From Sulfurovum riftiae (GTDB lineage Bacteria > Campylobacterota > Campylobacteria > Campylobacterales > Sulfurovaceae): DNA of 64,000 bases. The stretch is taken from positions 62,001 to 126,000 of the forward strand of contig NZ_LNKT01000067.1 in the NCBI RefSeq assembly GCF_001595645.1, read 5' to 3'. Numbering within the stretch: position 1 is the first letter of the stretch; each line of letters begins with the position of its first letter. This document shows, one piece after another, positions 51,201 through 58,916 of this stretch. The position numbers were made by a program, and so were the translations under genes. The notes beneath the pieces are model-generated. The model ran no database searches. It saw nothing but the letters and a program-made list of their open reading frames with translations, and was not told where the DNA came from.

Positions 51201-51299
51201 GTTTTTAGGCATAGCTATCAGCCCATAGATCCCGATAAAAAATATGGCCGTGATCACACTGTAGATAAGGTAAGGTCTGCGATGGAAAAATTCAAACAT
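48237..51299 (-). CDS. RND-family efflux transporter (AcrB/HAE1-like)
   Basis: 1020 aa; ATG at 51299 has AAAGGA upstream, whereas an earlier in-frame ATG overlaps the adaptor gene. Twelve membrane segments with two large periplasmic loops. N-terminus FFHRRPYLIYSVITAIFFIG, ATAQVVTNVVSKPIEEEVAR in the porter domain, LGLLIDDAVVIIENIERH (about 400-418) in TM4 carrying the proton-relay Asp pair, and GIVINNSIIVADFYRKYR in TM10. Drug or lipid-like substrates typical; specificity unknown. Confidence 0.92.
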   Translation of the reverse strand: MFEFFHRRPYLIYSVITAIFFIGIYGLIAMPKNLFPDVERPTVIIVTKMPGATAQVVTNVVSKPIEEEVARLSLIRDISSTNMANFSIVKAEFEYDKGLNAAAVDVSNALSIVKGRLPANASPSVYTTGAFTLPVDIITLTPKIKDLSLSEVRKIADSFIKPYLLSNPEIGNVEVFGGFKSAINIYIDPIKAAQYQVNLDTLTKTIAAINKDVPLGFTKGKEGFFTLTFYGEKNQIEQIKALPVKPNLHLGDIARVEWGHEKRFSGYIGNGKEGIALAVQRAPGGSVLDVSNTARAEMEKLKKQYSNIDFQISDTQHDLIETSNDNMLEALRDAIIYTLIVLMFFLGNFRAVIAVGLSIPAVFFGTISVILLFGGELNIVVYTAIILSLGLLIDDAVVIIENIERHISKLGEAPDDAVIKGTKEVLLPDFAGTLSTTVILFPLMFVGGFPEHIFRPLISTLLIALAISYILSVTFIPHIARFLYRNGVTEKNRVELMFDRFYTNTIGRLIVPYVGILRFSNGKRSFLRKLILIVGILVMLALSVKNIMPIIGRDVMPPMDTGIVKIHLKFSSNATVEEATKELTPFLDWLEKQKEVKMSSVAFGSEAGVLSLGSGNLPSEATITINYVNRFERKKTIWEIEEELRDELHKLKGLKSVDVFDFGATALSSIKAPLDIRLRSSDYKELPEIADKVSRKIADIQGLTSMSTSWKNDFSEANVKIDVNKALSYGLTPMGIASQLPVKGQIVSVEGSLSSMSTQNVRVYLDGNFSQNIESLKMFPLHTAHGVIPLSALAKIDHELTEAKIERNKMLYSIDVGAYRSTRPVSQITADANKRLETLDTTGYELLQEGDIVEINDSMHRILKAIAIGVVLDTLLMIIIFRSITLALMMIFILPLTMIGAAWGMLFFGKPSSMPSMVGLLLLFGIVINNSIIVADFYRKYREKESPFESAMESIRIRFRPVMMTTFGTIAGMIPIALEQAVGLERLSPLADVAIGGMIVGSFLTLVYLPMFAYGFDRRK

Positions 51300-51309
51300 A
51301 GGCTTCCTT

Positions 51310-52401
51310 TTACTTGTGCTGCTTGACGGCAATAGGTTTACCGCCCAGAAGCTGAAGCAAAATATCCGGTTTGGCGATCACGATCTTTTCACCTTCTTTC
51401 AGCCCTTTCACGATCAAACCTTCAACACCTCTTGCAACTATCTGCACCTGACGCACTTCTGCCTTGTTCCCGTGTGCGACAAAACAATAGTTCTTTCCTT
51501 CTGTCTGGAGCAAAGCATCCAGAGGTACTTTCACACCTGCATCGTCATAGATGACCAGGGAAACAGAGACCTGCTCGTCATCAGGACGGTCGGTATGGAT
51601 ATCCGCACGGTATTCACGTAAACCGTTGAAGGTATGTTTCAGAGCCAGCACAGGATACTCTTTTCCTGCATAGAGAAGAGAGCTGACATTGACCGTATCT
51701 GCACTTCGCAGCAGGAGATACTTCCCCTCATCACTCTCCAGTCTCAGGAGAGGTTTTCCGGGCATGGCCATATCACCGGGGTTGATGAAACATTTGGAGA
51801 CTGTGGCATTCTGCGGTGCAGTCAGTACGGCATAGCTCAAAGCTGTCTGTATCTCCGAAAGATTGGCATGAAGAATGGAAACTCTGTTCTCCAAAGATGT
51901 TATAGCCGCTTTCAGGCTTTCGATCTGGCTTTTTTCTTTATCGAACTTCTCTCTTGAAGCACCTTTTACCCGCAAAAGATCATGTGTACGCTTGTGACTG
52001 GCAATGGTCGTAGACAAAGCGATCTTTTTGGCTGACAAGTCTGCTTTGGCAGAATTGATCTGAAGCAAGAGTGCCGTTTTTTTGTCTTTGAGGTCACGCT
52101 GATCGAGCGAAACAACGACATCACCTTTTTTGACAGAGCTTCCGCATTGGGCAAGTTGCTCCACCCGTGCAGCAATACGCGAAGAGAGAAGAACGCTTTT
52201 GTCACTTTTGACCGTTGCCAGATACGGCAGGGTCAACAGCACATGGGCTTTCTTGACATCCATAGTGGAGACCACCATAGCATAGGATTTCATAACAGGT
52301 ATTTCAGACAATTCATGCTTTTTTTTCTTGATAGCCAAAATACCTGCTCCGATAACGGCTCCTATCACCAAGGCAGTGATGATTTTTGTTTTTTTTGTCA
52401 T
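51310..52401 (-). CDS. RND periplasmic adaptor (membrane fusion protein)
   Basis: 363 aa. N-terminal anchor (about 6-24), lipoyl half ARVEQLAQCGSSVKKGDVVV (about 74-93; a lone Cys), coiled-coil hairpin (about 98-175), second half ALSYAVLTAPQNATVSKCFI and a barrel domain. Joins the RND pump to TolC. It overlaps the TolC gene by 4 bp and precedes the RND gene by 10 bases. Confidence 0.88.
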   Translation of the reverse strand: MTKKTKIITALVIGAVIGAGILAIKKKKHELSEIPVMKSYAMVVSTMDVKKAHVLLTLPYLATVKSDKSVLLSSRIAARVEQLAQCGSSVKKGDVVVSLDQRDLKDKKTALLLQINSAKADLSAKKIALSTTIASHKRTHDLLRVKGASREKFDKEKSQIESLKAAITSLENRVSILHANLSEIQTALSYAVLTAPQNATVSKCFINPGDMAMPGKPLLRLESDEGKYLLLRSADTVNVSSLLYAGKEYPVLALKHTFNGLREYRADIHTDRPDDEQVSVSLVIYDDAGVKVPLDALLQTEGKNYCFVAHGNKAEVRQVQIVARGVEGLIVKGLKEGEKIVIAKPDILLQLLGGKPIAVKQHK

Positions 52402-53675
52402 TTTACAATCCTTCTCAAGTCATTTCCGTAAATTACCGCCAGTTGCGCCATATCCTGCCATCTTTGTGCTTCTGCTTTATACAGTACCGCTTTGGCATCC
52501 GCCAGAGCATCTTCATAACGCAAATACTCCTCCTGGGTGATCGTGCCGTTCGTCAGGGAAACTTTGGCGATCTTCAGCAGCCTCTTTTGGTCTGCAACAC
52601 TTTTTCGTGCCAGTGCGACAGATTTTTTCAAAAGCCGCATCTCCTGTTCCAGCTGTCTGGCCTGTACCCTAAGCCTGTGTTCCGTCTGGTCAAGTGTCGT
52701 CTTCTCTTTGAGGTAGTCCACTTTTGCCTGCTCTGATGCCGTTCCTTTGGAAGCATCAAAAAGCGGCATGGAGAGATAGACACCGGCTGTTCCGTAATCC
52801 TCATGCAGTGACCTGCCGTTATTGTAGGCATCCGCCTGGGAAAGCGTGTAGTTTCCCTTTGTCACGATACTGGGGATATAGGCTTCATTCGCTGCTTTCA
52901 TACCTTTTTTGCCGGCTTCCGCCTTGCTGCGCAGCGGCCTGAGTGCAAATATCTCTCCCCTTCTGACCGACGCTTTGACACGCAGGGGCAGACTCTGTGT
53001 CAGATGCACCCCTGTCAGTGTTTCGATCTTGGAGATCAAAAGATTGATACTCTGGTCAATGTTGTTCATCGCAATATCAAGCTCATTGACATGGCTGTTG
53101 AGTACAAAGATCGCACTTTGGGGCGCCCGCCCCTCTTTGACTTTCATTTTTGTGGTGACCTCCGTCTGCTGTATGGAACGTTTTTTGGCATTCAAGGCAC
53201 TTTTCAGCGCTTCCAGATAACGCAGTTGCGCTACAGAACCGACCACAACCGCTTCTCTCTGGATGAGATTGAGTTGTCTCTTCTCTTTGGCAGCCAGATT
53301 GAGAAGTTCCGCTTTCTCTTCGAGCGTATAGAGAGACTTGACGAACAGCGGCCAGGTAAAACTGACCCCTTCGCGAAAGATGTTCTTGCTGAAAGGCTGC
53401 CCGATACTCTGGTCTTTCACCATCCCGATCAAGGTATTTGGCGGTATAGGCAGCATACCGTTGGGTGAGCTGGATATTTCGTATCCGGCATAGAGGCCGA
53501 CGGTCGGCATCAGCTTGTCACTCACTGTCTGTTTTCCCAATGCACTCTTTTCCACATCCAGCATATCCAGTCTGTATTCGGGCCGTTTCTCGAGTGTATC
53601 GAGTAACGAGGTAATGGATGTGGCCTGAAGCTGCAATGCTGCAGCCATACAGGCCAACAATAGTTTATAGTTCAT
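52398..53675 (-). CDS. TolC-family outer membrane channel of the RND system
   Basis: 425 aa, signal peptide 1-18 (LQLQA). Repeats of the efflux-channel fold: EKRPEYRLDMLDVEKSALGK (about 29-48) and, in the second half, GVYLSMPLFDASKGTASEQA (about 300-319), plus long helical runs. Overlaps tetR by 4 bp and the adaptor gene by 4 bp, so regulator, channel and adaptor are one transcript. Confidence 0.85.
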   Translation of the reverse strand: MNYKLLLACMAAALQLQATSITSLLDTLEKRPEYRLDMLDVEKSALGKQTVSDKLMPTVGLYAGYEISSSPNGMLPIPPNTLIGMVKDQSIGQPFSKNIFREGVSFTWPLFVKSLYTLEEKAELLNLAAKEKRQLNLIQREAVVVGSVAQLRYLEALKSALNAKKRSIQQTEVTTKMKVKEGRAPQSAIFVLNSHVNELDIAMNNIDQSINLLISKIETLTGVHLTQSLPLRVKASVRRGEIFALRPLRSKAEAGKKGMKAANEAYIPSIVTKGNYTLSQADAYNNGRSLHEDYGTAGVYLSMPLFDASKGTASEQAKVDYLKEKTTLDQTEHRLRVQARQLEQEMRLLKKSVALARKSVADQKRLLKIAKVSLTNGTITQEEYLRYEDALADAKAVLYKAEAQRWQDMAQLAVIYGNDLRRIVK

Positions 53676-54328
53676 ATCGAGTCTCCTTTTCCTGTCGCTG
53701 TCAGCATACTGAATATTTTTTCCACCACATAGTCAGCGATCTCCTCTATATCGCAGGAAGCGCAGGTATCTACCTTGATATCTTCCATCTGTGATGCTTT
53801 GATACGCAGCGGTTTTGTGGTGATCATCAGGTTCAGCGTACCAAGGACCATAAAATAGAGTATCATCGGTACAGCATCGTTAAAACACCCTTCCTCTTCC
53901 CCTCTTTTCAGAATATCACTGAAAAGTGCAAAGAGCTGTCTCATGGAAGCAAAAAGCATCTCAGGTACGACTGCACCGCTGTCACTGAGTTCTTTGAGCA
54001 GCAGTGAAGGCAGATAGGGATGTTCGCAGGCGAATTTCGCATAGGTACGAATAAAACCTTCCAATTCCTCTTTGGGTGTACTGTGCCGCTTGTTCTCTTC
54101 GACGATCGTCTGCTGTATCTCGACAAGCACTTTTCGCATGACCGCTTCATAGAGTCCTTTTTTATTCTTGAAATAGTAAAAGACCATCGCTTTGTTCAAT
54201 CCGCAGCGTTCTGCCAGCTCATCCATCGAAGCCGAAGCATAGCCTTTTTGGGAAAAAAGCTCTATGGCATGGGTAATGATCAGCTGTTTGGAAACTTCTG
54301 CATCACGTTTCTGTATTTTTTTAGACAT
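53672..54328 (-). CDS. TetR/AcrR-family repressor of the RND operon
   Basis: 218 aa. The N-terminal helix-turn-helix is AIELFSQKGYASASMDELAE...GLNKAMVFYYFKNKKGLYEA (about 21-62), typical of TetR. The ligand domain follows; late DTCASCDIEEIADYVVEKI has two Cys. First gene of a six-gene operon it probably represses. A palindrome overlapping its own promoter lies 14 bases upstream. Confidence 0.9.
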   Translation of the reverse strand: MSKKIQKRDAEVSKQLIITHAIELFSQKGYASASMDELAERCGLNKAMVFYYFKNKKGLYEAVMRKVLVEIQQTIVEENKRHSTPKEELEGFIRTYAKFACEHPYLPSLLLKELSDSGAVVPEMLFASMRQLFALFSDILKRGEEEGCFNDAVPMILYFMVLGTLNLMITTKPLRIKASQMEDIKVDTCASCDIEEIADYVVEKIFSMLTATGKGDSI

Positions 54329-54341
54329 GAATATCCTAATT

Positions 54342-54364
54342 AATTAACTGGTTAGTTAATTATA
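54342..54364 (-). promoter_or_regulatory. TetR-type operator and -10 of the RND operon
   Basis: AATTAACT (54342-54349) and AGTTAATT (54354-54361) form a perfect inverted repeat with a 4-base spacer. The minus-strand -10 TATAAT (54359-54364) overlaps its edge, and transcription would start inside it. This is the usual site for autorepression by a TetR protein. Confidence 0.7.
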
Positions 54365-54416
54365 GGACTAAAATCTTTAAATTACCATTAATCCGACTGG
54401 CTGTTCCACGTACTCC

Positions 54417-54458
54417 TACCAGTCGATCCTTACCAATCGATCCCTACCAATCTATTCC
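54417..54458. repeat. Three tandem 14-bp repeats
   Basis: Units begin TACCAGTCGATCCT, TACCAATCGATCCC and TACCAATCTATTCC at 54417, 54431 and 54445. The last overlaps the end of the small membrane protein gene; the other two lie just after its stop. Probably slippage-derived. Confidence 0.6.
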
Positions 54459-54602
54459 TTCCTGGGGCCCAAGATCTTCCCGATCTTCCAGCTTTTCCTG
54501 CTTGCAGCCATCCGGTTTGGTTTCACAGTATCTCTTATAGGCGAATCCTGCAACGATAATGAGCAATGCCAAAATTATAAATATTAATAACGGTTTCTTC
54601 AT
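54444..54602 (-). CDS. Small single-pass membrane protein, 52 aa
   Basis: MKKPLLIFIILALLIIVAGF forms one membrane helix. YKRYCETKPDGCKQEKLEDR follows with two Cys nine residues... apart in a loop that could bond, then an acidic end EDLGPQEGIDW. No family recognised. No strong ribosome site before the ATG. Upstream of the TetR operon on the same strand but separated by the operator region. Codon pattern and hydrophobic design make it a credible gene. Confidence 0.5.
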   Translation of the reverse strand: MKKPLLIFIILALLIIVAGFAYKRYCETKPDGCKQEKLEDREDLGPQEGIDW

Positions 54603-54630
54603 CTGCTAACTATAGCAAAATATTTTTAGA

Positions 54631-54636
54631 TATAAT
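54631..54636 (+). promoter_or_regulatory. -10 element for the membrane/VWA-like gene pair
   Basis: Perfect TATAAT 31 bases before the start at 54667, within an AT-rich stretch; AGGAG ribosome site at about 54656. Confidence 0.5.
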
Positions 54637-54666
54637 TATCACCAATAGAATATACAGGAGACAGGA

Positions 54667-56019
54667 ATGGAAAAAATAGGCGCATTCATTATGATGCATC
54701 AAATGGAAACTTTACTGCTTGCATTTGCTGCGATCGTTCTGGCATTTGTCATTACACATTGGCAGGAGGTGAAATTCTGGTGGCTGAACTTCACCTATAA
54801 CTTTCCGGTCATCGGGAAAATATCCACGTTGTCCAAGGACATCGAAGGGTTTGACGAAAAACACAAGTGGTTTTACTCTGAAGAGCGTCTCTGCCGTGAC
54901 TACTACAACTTCTATGAGAAGGTGGACAAAGACAGTGAATCATACGATGAAGCCAAAGAGTATCTCCATGCCGTAGGTGAACTGGGACGCAAACCGACCC
55001 CTACCTTCATCTGGATCATGATCTTCGTATTGGTTATCGTCGAAGCCTTCGGGTTCGCCTATGTACTGGCAGGGTTCACCATTCCGGGCGCATCGGAGGC
55101 GACACAGCAGAAGGGTGCCATCGGTGTGGCTGCCATGCTGGCCATTCTGCTTGTCTGGCTGACACACATGACAGGACAGGAGCTGCACAAGAACACACTC
55201 ATCAAGAAGATACGCCGCTGGTACAAGAATGACAATGCCGGAGGTTCCAACTGGCGTGACCTCAAGCCCGATGAACAGCTCATCACCATTGACAACACTT
55301 TCGATGACAGCAGCTCACCGAACTACATTCGGATGCTCAACCGTCTCGACGTGAACGACAAGGTCAAGACAAGCTACACCAAGACGATCCTGACGCTCAT
55401 CTTCATCTTTGCCGTTGCCATCGGAGCGACCTACATCCGACACCAGGTACTCACCCAGGAGATCGCAAGCTCGCATGAAACGGCCATGAACATCTTCAAC
55501 GATGACGCTTCCCCGTTTGCAGGAGCCCAGAACAGTTCGGACGAGGACATCGGTGCACTCTTCGGTGACGATGCCGCTGCAGATGCAAAAGAGGACCTCT
55601 CTTCACTCTTTGGAGATGATGCAGGCAAAGCAGCTGCTTCAGGAGCCCAGAGTACGGCCTCCATAGAAGATGAGACCAATCAGAAAGGCGGGGATGCCAC
55701 CTTTGTCATTTTGGGACTGATGTTCGTCTTTATCCAGATACTGGGTATCTTCTTCGGTATGCACTGGGATTTTGCCGGGCGTGAGTCGAAAGAGGCGTAT
55801 GAATGCCTCAGAGGTTTCCCGACAAAAAAAGCCTTCCTCTCCTATTATGACAGAGCCAAAACGAACATCGCAAGAGTAGCACAGCAGCAGCTGCAAAAGC
55901 TGCAGCACAAGATGAACATCATCAATGACAACTCCGGTACCGATGCCGAGACCACTGCCCTGCTGCGCAACAACAAAGACAGAACCTTCAGACAGTATCT
56001 GACATTCGAGGACAAGTAA
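54667..56019 (+). CDS. Unrecognised multi-pass membrane protein
   Basis: 450 aa. Hydrophobic segments at about 14-33, 113-136, 150-168, 237-256 and 348-368. The soluble stretch about 169-235 is basic near KKIRRWYKNDN. The external stretch about 265-345 is acidic and carries a doubled unit, IGALFGDDA and LSSLFGDDA, about 17 residues apart. The C-terminal 80 residues are helical and Gln-rich (RVAQQQLQKLQHKM). No known domain. Its stop overlaps the next start (TAATG), so the two products surely act together. Confidence 0.7.
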   Translation: MEKIGAFIMMHQMETLLLAFAAIVLAFVITHWQEVKFWWLNFTYNFPVIGKISTLSKDIEGFDEKHKWFYSEERLCRDYYNFYEKVDKDSESYDEAKEYLHAVGELGRKPTPTFIWIMIFVLVIVEAFGFAYVLAGFTIPGASEATQQKGAIGVAAMLAILLVWLTHMTGQELHKNTLIKKIRRWYKNDNAGGSNWRDLKPDEQLITIDNTFDDSSSPNYIRMLNRLDVNDKVKTSYTKTILTLIFIFAVAIGATYIRHQVLTQEIASSHETAMNIFNDDASPFAGAQNSSDEDIGALFGDDAAADAKEDLSSLFGDDAGKAAASGAQSTASIEDETNQKGGDATFVILGLMFVFIQILGIFFGMHWDFAGRESKEAYECLRGFPTKKAFLSYYDRAKTNIARVAQQQLQKLQHKMNIINDNSGTDAETTALLRNNKDRTFRQYLTFEDK

Positions 56020-56828
56020 TGAAAAAAATACTTCTGATCCTTCTGACATTTACCGCTCTGCTTACGGCACGAAATGATGTACCGAGCTGCTACAAGGCAC
56101 TGCAGATAGACAACCCGAATCCTGTAGTGGAAAAAGAGCTTTTCATCCTGGTAGACCAGACCACACAGCTTGACAAGAAACTCATGATCTACACCTACAA
56201 GAACATGATGAAATTCATCAAGAACGGCTATGCGGTGACCATTGCCTCTTTCTCCTCCAATGCCAACGGTAAATACACCGATGTCGCCTATTCCGGAAAG
56301 CTGGAGAACCTGCTTCCCCAAAGCGCCAAACACGAGATCGCCAAGAAGAAACTCCGAAAATACCAGGCATGTATGAACGGCCAGTACAAATATGCCAAGA
56401 AGAAAGCGACCAAAGCGCTGGTCACGACGCTCAAGGGTGCGAACAAGAAACTGCCGCATTCGGACATTCTCAAATCACTCGATGATATCGCTGAACACAT
56501 CATCAAACCTTCCAAAGCCAAAGAAAAGGTTGTCCTACTGGTCTCTGACATGATGGAACACTCTTCCATCACCTCTTTCTACTCCAAAGGTTCGCTCAAA
56601 CGTATCGACACCAAGAGTGAAATGGCAAAACTCCAAAAGAGCGGATATACGGCAGATTTTGATGGAGCAAAGGTCTATGTCATCGGTGCAGGCATGGTCG
56701 GGAAGAACAGCTACAGAGACTCCAAAACCCTCAAAGCCCTCACCTCTTTCTGGGAAACTTACTTTGCTGCAAGCAATGCCAAACTCCAGGCCATCGGTAC
56801 ACCGATGCTTCTGGAAGATGTCAAATAA
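56019..56828 (+). CDS. Exported VWA-like protein, partner of the membrane protein
   Basis: 269 aa with signal peptide 1-17 (ALLTA). KELFILVDQTTQLDKKLM (about 39-56) looks like the first strand of a von Willebrand A/Rossmann fold, with Asp followed by Thr-Thr. Helix KNMMKFIKNGYAVTIASF and strand EKVVLLVSDMMEHSSITSFY (about 168-187) repeat the pattern, with an Asp after a hydrophobic strand. The canonical DxSxS is not exact, so metal binding is uncertain. It has a one-base overlap with the gene before it. No function known; an envelope complex is inferred. Confidence 0.6.
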   Translation: MKKILLILLTFTALLTARNDVPSCYKALQIDNPNPVVEKELFILVDQTTQLDKKLMIYTYKNMMKFIKNGYAVTIASFSSNANGKYTDVAYSGKLENLLPQSAKHEIAKKKLRKYQACMNGQYKYAKKKATKALVTTLKGANKKLPHSDILKSLDDIAEHIIKPSKAKEKVVLLVSDMMEHSSITSFYSKGSLKRIDTKSEMAKLQKSGYTADFDGAKVYVIGAGMVGKNSYRDSKTLKALTSFWETYFAASNAKLQAIGTPMLLEDVK

Positions 56829-56846
56829 TAACGCCTCATTAAGTCC

Positions 56847-56869
56847 CATAGGAGTATAATGCTCCTATG
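56847..56869 (+). promoter_or_regulatory. Hairpin covering the uracil-DNA glycosylase start
   Basis: CATAGGAG (56847-56854) pairs perfectly with CTCCTATG (56862-56869). One arm holds the AGGAG ribosome site, the other the ATG start, and the loop holds TATAAT. It could hide the start in RNA, or the TATAAT could give a nearly leaderless transcript. Confidence 0.5.
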
Positions 56870-57535
56870 AAAAATCTGCACAATGCCCTTCTTTTAAAAC
56901 AGCTTTACCAACTCAAACAGCTAGGCTACAAATATACCAATATCACACCCTATCAAGAGGAAAAAATAGACCTTTCCCTGCCGAACACACTTGAATCTCT
57001 GCAGAAACAGGCACTGAACTGCCACCTCTGCGACCTGAGTAAAAGCCGGCAGAAGGTCGTCTTTGGCGAAGGAAACCCCCATGCGGATATCCTCATTATC
57101 GGAGAGGGGCCGGGAGCGACGGAGGACAGCACAGGAAAACCGTTCGTCGGACGTTCTGGAGAACTGCTTTCCAAGATGCTCGAGAATGTACTGGGTCTCA
57201 AAAGAGCCGATGTCTACATCACCAACATCGTCAAGTGCCGTCCGCCAAACAACCGTGTTCCTACACCCACGGAGGCACATACCTGTCAGCCCTACCTGCT
57301 CAAACAGATAGAGCTCATCAAACCCAAACTCATCCTGACGCTAGGTGCCACGGCATACCACTACCTTACCGGTGACGATACAGGCATTACTAAGGTCAGG
57401 GGAAGCGTTCACACCTATGGTGCAGCCACACTGATCCCCACCTATCATCCAAGCTACCTGCTTAGAAATCCCAGTGCGAAAAAAGAGGTGTTTGAAGATC
57501 TGTTGAAAATTAAAGAGTTGATGAAGAAGTTTTAG
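56867..57535 (+). CDS. Uracil-DNA glycosylase, family 4 (iron-sulfur)
   Basis: 222 aa. Motif A GEGPGATEDSTGKPFVGRSG (about 77-96), YITNIVKCRPPNNR (about 118-131) and motif B TYHPSYLLRN (about 188-197). Four Cys for a 4Fe-4S cluster: CHLC (about 48-51), KCRPP and TCQPY. It removes uracil from DNA produced by cytosine deamination. The N-terminal 40 residues are an extra helical part. Followed by an intrinsic terminator. Confidence 0.9.
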   Translation: MKNLHNALLLKQLYQLKQLGYKYTNITPYQEEKIDLSLPNTLESLQKQALNCHLCDLSKSRQKVVFGEGNPHADILIIGEGPGATEDSTGKPFVGRSGELLSKMLENVLGLKRADVYITNIVKCRPPNNRVPTPTEAHTCQPYLLKQIELIKPKLILTLGATAYHYLTGDDTGITKVRGSVHTYGAATLIPTYHPSYLLRNPSAKKEVFEDLLKIKELMKKF

Positions 57536-57564
57536 ACTCGGTTTCCGGGAGAGTCTATTTTCTT
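57534..57564 (+). terminator. Intrinsic terminator after uracil-DNA glycosylase
   Basis: AGACTC (57534-57539, overlapping the stop codon) pairs with GAGTCT (57551-57556), followed by ATTTTCTTT. Confidence 0.6.
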
Positions 57565-58113
57565 TCAGCCGAAATATTGCTTCAATGCTTCATCGGTATT
57601 TGCATTGTAATGTACTTTTGGATCATCCACATCAACATAAGCCACATCATCTTCTGCCGAAACCCAGTGGTCAAGACGTTTTAGATCGGAATCGAGCAAA
57701 GAATCTTTTACCGAAGCATGTATCCTGACCGGTGGCGCCTTTTTTCCATTGTACAAGGCAACGGCGACCCTCTTTCCATTTTCCAACAGTGCTTTAAATA
57801 CGGACAGATCCGGTACAGGACGGTCGATATGGCAGAAGACAAGTGCTTCTCTGTCCAGAGACTGAAAAGCCTTTTTTACCGAGGAAAACATTCCCTCATC
57901 ATAATTTTCATTATATACGACCGTCACATTCTTGGCAAGAACCCTCCGTATCTTCTCATATTCATATCCCAAAACCACTGCCACATCAAAACCGTACGAC
58001 TGTAGGATTCCAGTCTGGATATTGATGAGATACTCTCCGTCCACCCGGTAAAGCTGTTTCAGCCCAGAGGTCCGGCTTGACCTTCCCGCAGCAAGCAGAA
58101 CGACCGTGGTCAT
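57565..58113 (-). CDS. MocA/MobA-like molybdenum cofactor nucleotidyltransferase
   Basis: 182 aa; start MTTVVLLAAGRSSRTSGLKQ overlaps the preceding stop by 4 bp, and the longer open frame upstream is a shadow of that gene. LLAAGRSSR (6-14) is the nucleotide-binding loop, KQL the conserved Lys, and CHIDRPVPDLSVF (about 92-104) the metal-binding Asp region. It adds CMP (or GMP) to molybdopterin for the hydroxylase encoded by the same operon. Last gene of that operon. Confidence 0.8.
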   Translation of the reverse strand: MTTVVLLAAGRSSRTSGLKQLYRVDGEYLINIQTGILQSYGFDVAVVLGYEYEKIRRVLAKNVTVVYNENYDEGMFSSVKKAFQSLDREALVFCHIDRPVPDLSVFKALLENGKRVAVALYNGKKAPPVRIHASVKDSLLDSDLKRLDHWVSAEDDVAYVDVDDPKVHYNANTDEALKQYFG

Positions 58114-58916
58114 GCTTCCAGCTTTGAGAGCGCTTCTTTGACCATATTGCATGCCACACGCATACGATAGGCTTTGGTCGAGCGGAAAGAGCCTGAAGGG
58201 GAAATATCCTGTGCCAGCGCCTCTTTGATCGTTGCATCGTTGATATGACCTGAGTTCAGCAACTCTTCCAAATGCGTGAAACGCTTGGCATACGGATTGA
58301 GAGAGGTACCGCTGACAGCATAACCTTTGCTGCTTCTTGTTACTGCAAGACTTACCTTTGAAATATTCAGCCGTTCCCTCGGTCCTGTTTTTCTGTAATA
58401 CCACTTGTGTTTCTGCAAAGGAATACTGATGGAAAGTATGACCTCATGGTCCAGTTTGGTACACTTGTAACCACAAAAAAGATCCTCGAGCATGATGGTC
58501 CGCTCTCCCTCTTCAGATCCCAGAGTGATCATCGCATCAAGCACCAGCAGTACTGCGGTTAGATCGGCTGCAGGTGAGGCATTGGCGATATTGCCTCCGA
58601 GTGTTGCCAGGTTTCGTATCTGTCTGGAGGCGAACTGTTCAGCAGCCTCTGCAAGCAGCGGCAGATTGGCAGAAATCCCCGCATGTTCCAAAATATCGGT
58701 AATGGTCGCCAATGCTCCGATCCGGATCGTACCTATATCTGTTTCAATATAGCGCAATTCATCCAGAAGACCGATATCTATAATACCATTGACCTCTTTT
58801 TTTTGTTTTTTCAATGCAACTGCCACATCGGTACTTCCACACAGTAAAAGAAAATCAGGGTGGTCAGACAACAGTTTTTTTGCACCGTTTATATCCTCTG
58901 GCCGGTAATACTTCAT
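58110..58916 (-). CDS. Molybdenum hydroxylase FAD subunit (CoxM/XdhB type)
   Basis: 268 aa. LLLCGSTDVAVAL (about 23-35) and the FAD-pyrophosphate motif ATLGGNIANASPAADLTAVL (about 103-122) define the CO dehydrogenase/xanthine dehydrogenase flavoprotein. It passes electrons from the 2Fe-2S subunit to NAD or another acceptor. Overlaps both neighbours by 4 bp. Confidence 0.9.
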   Translation of the reverse strand: MKYYRPEDINGAKKLLSDHPDFLLLCGSTDVAVALKKQKKEVNGIIDIGLLDELRYIETDIGTIRIGALATITDILEHAGISANLPLLAEAAEQFASRQIRNLATLGGNIANASPAADLTAVLLVLDAMITLGSEEGERTIMLEDLFCGYKCTKLDHEVILSISIPLQKHKWYYRKTGPRERLNISKVSLAVTRSSKGYAVSGTSLNPYAKRFTHLEELLNSGHINDATIKEALAQDISPSGSFRSTKAYRMRVACNMVKEALSKLEA

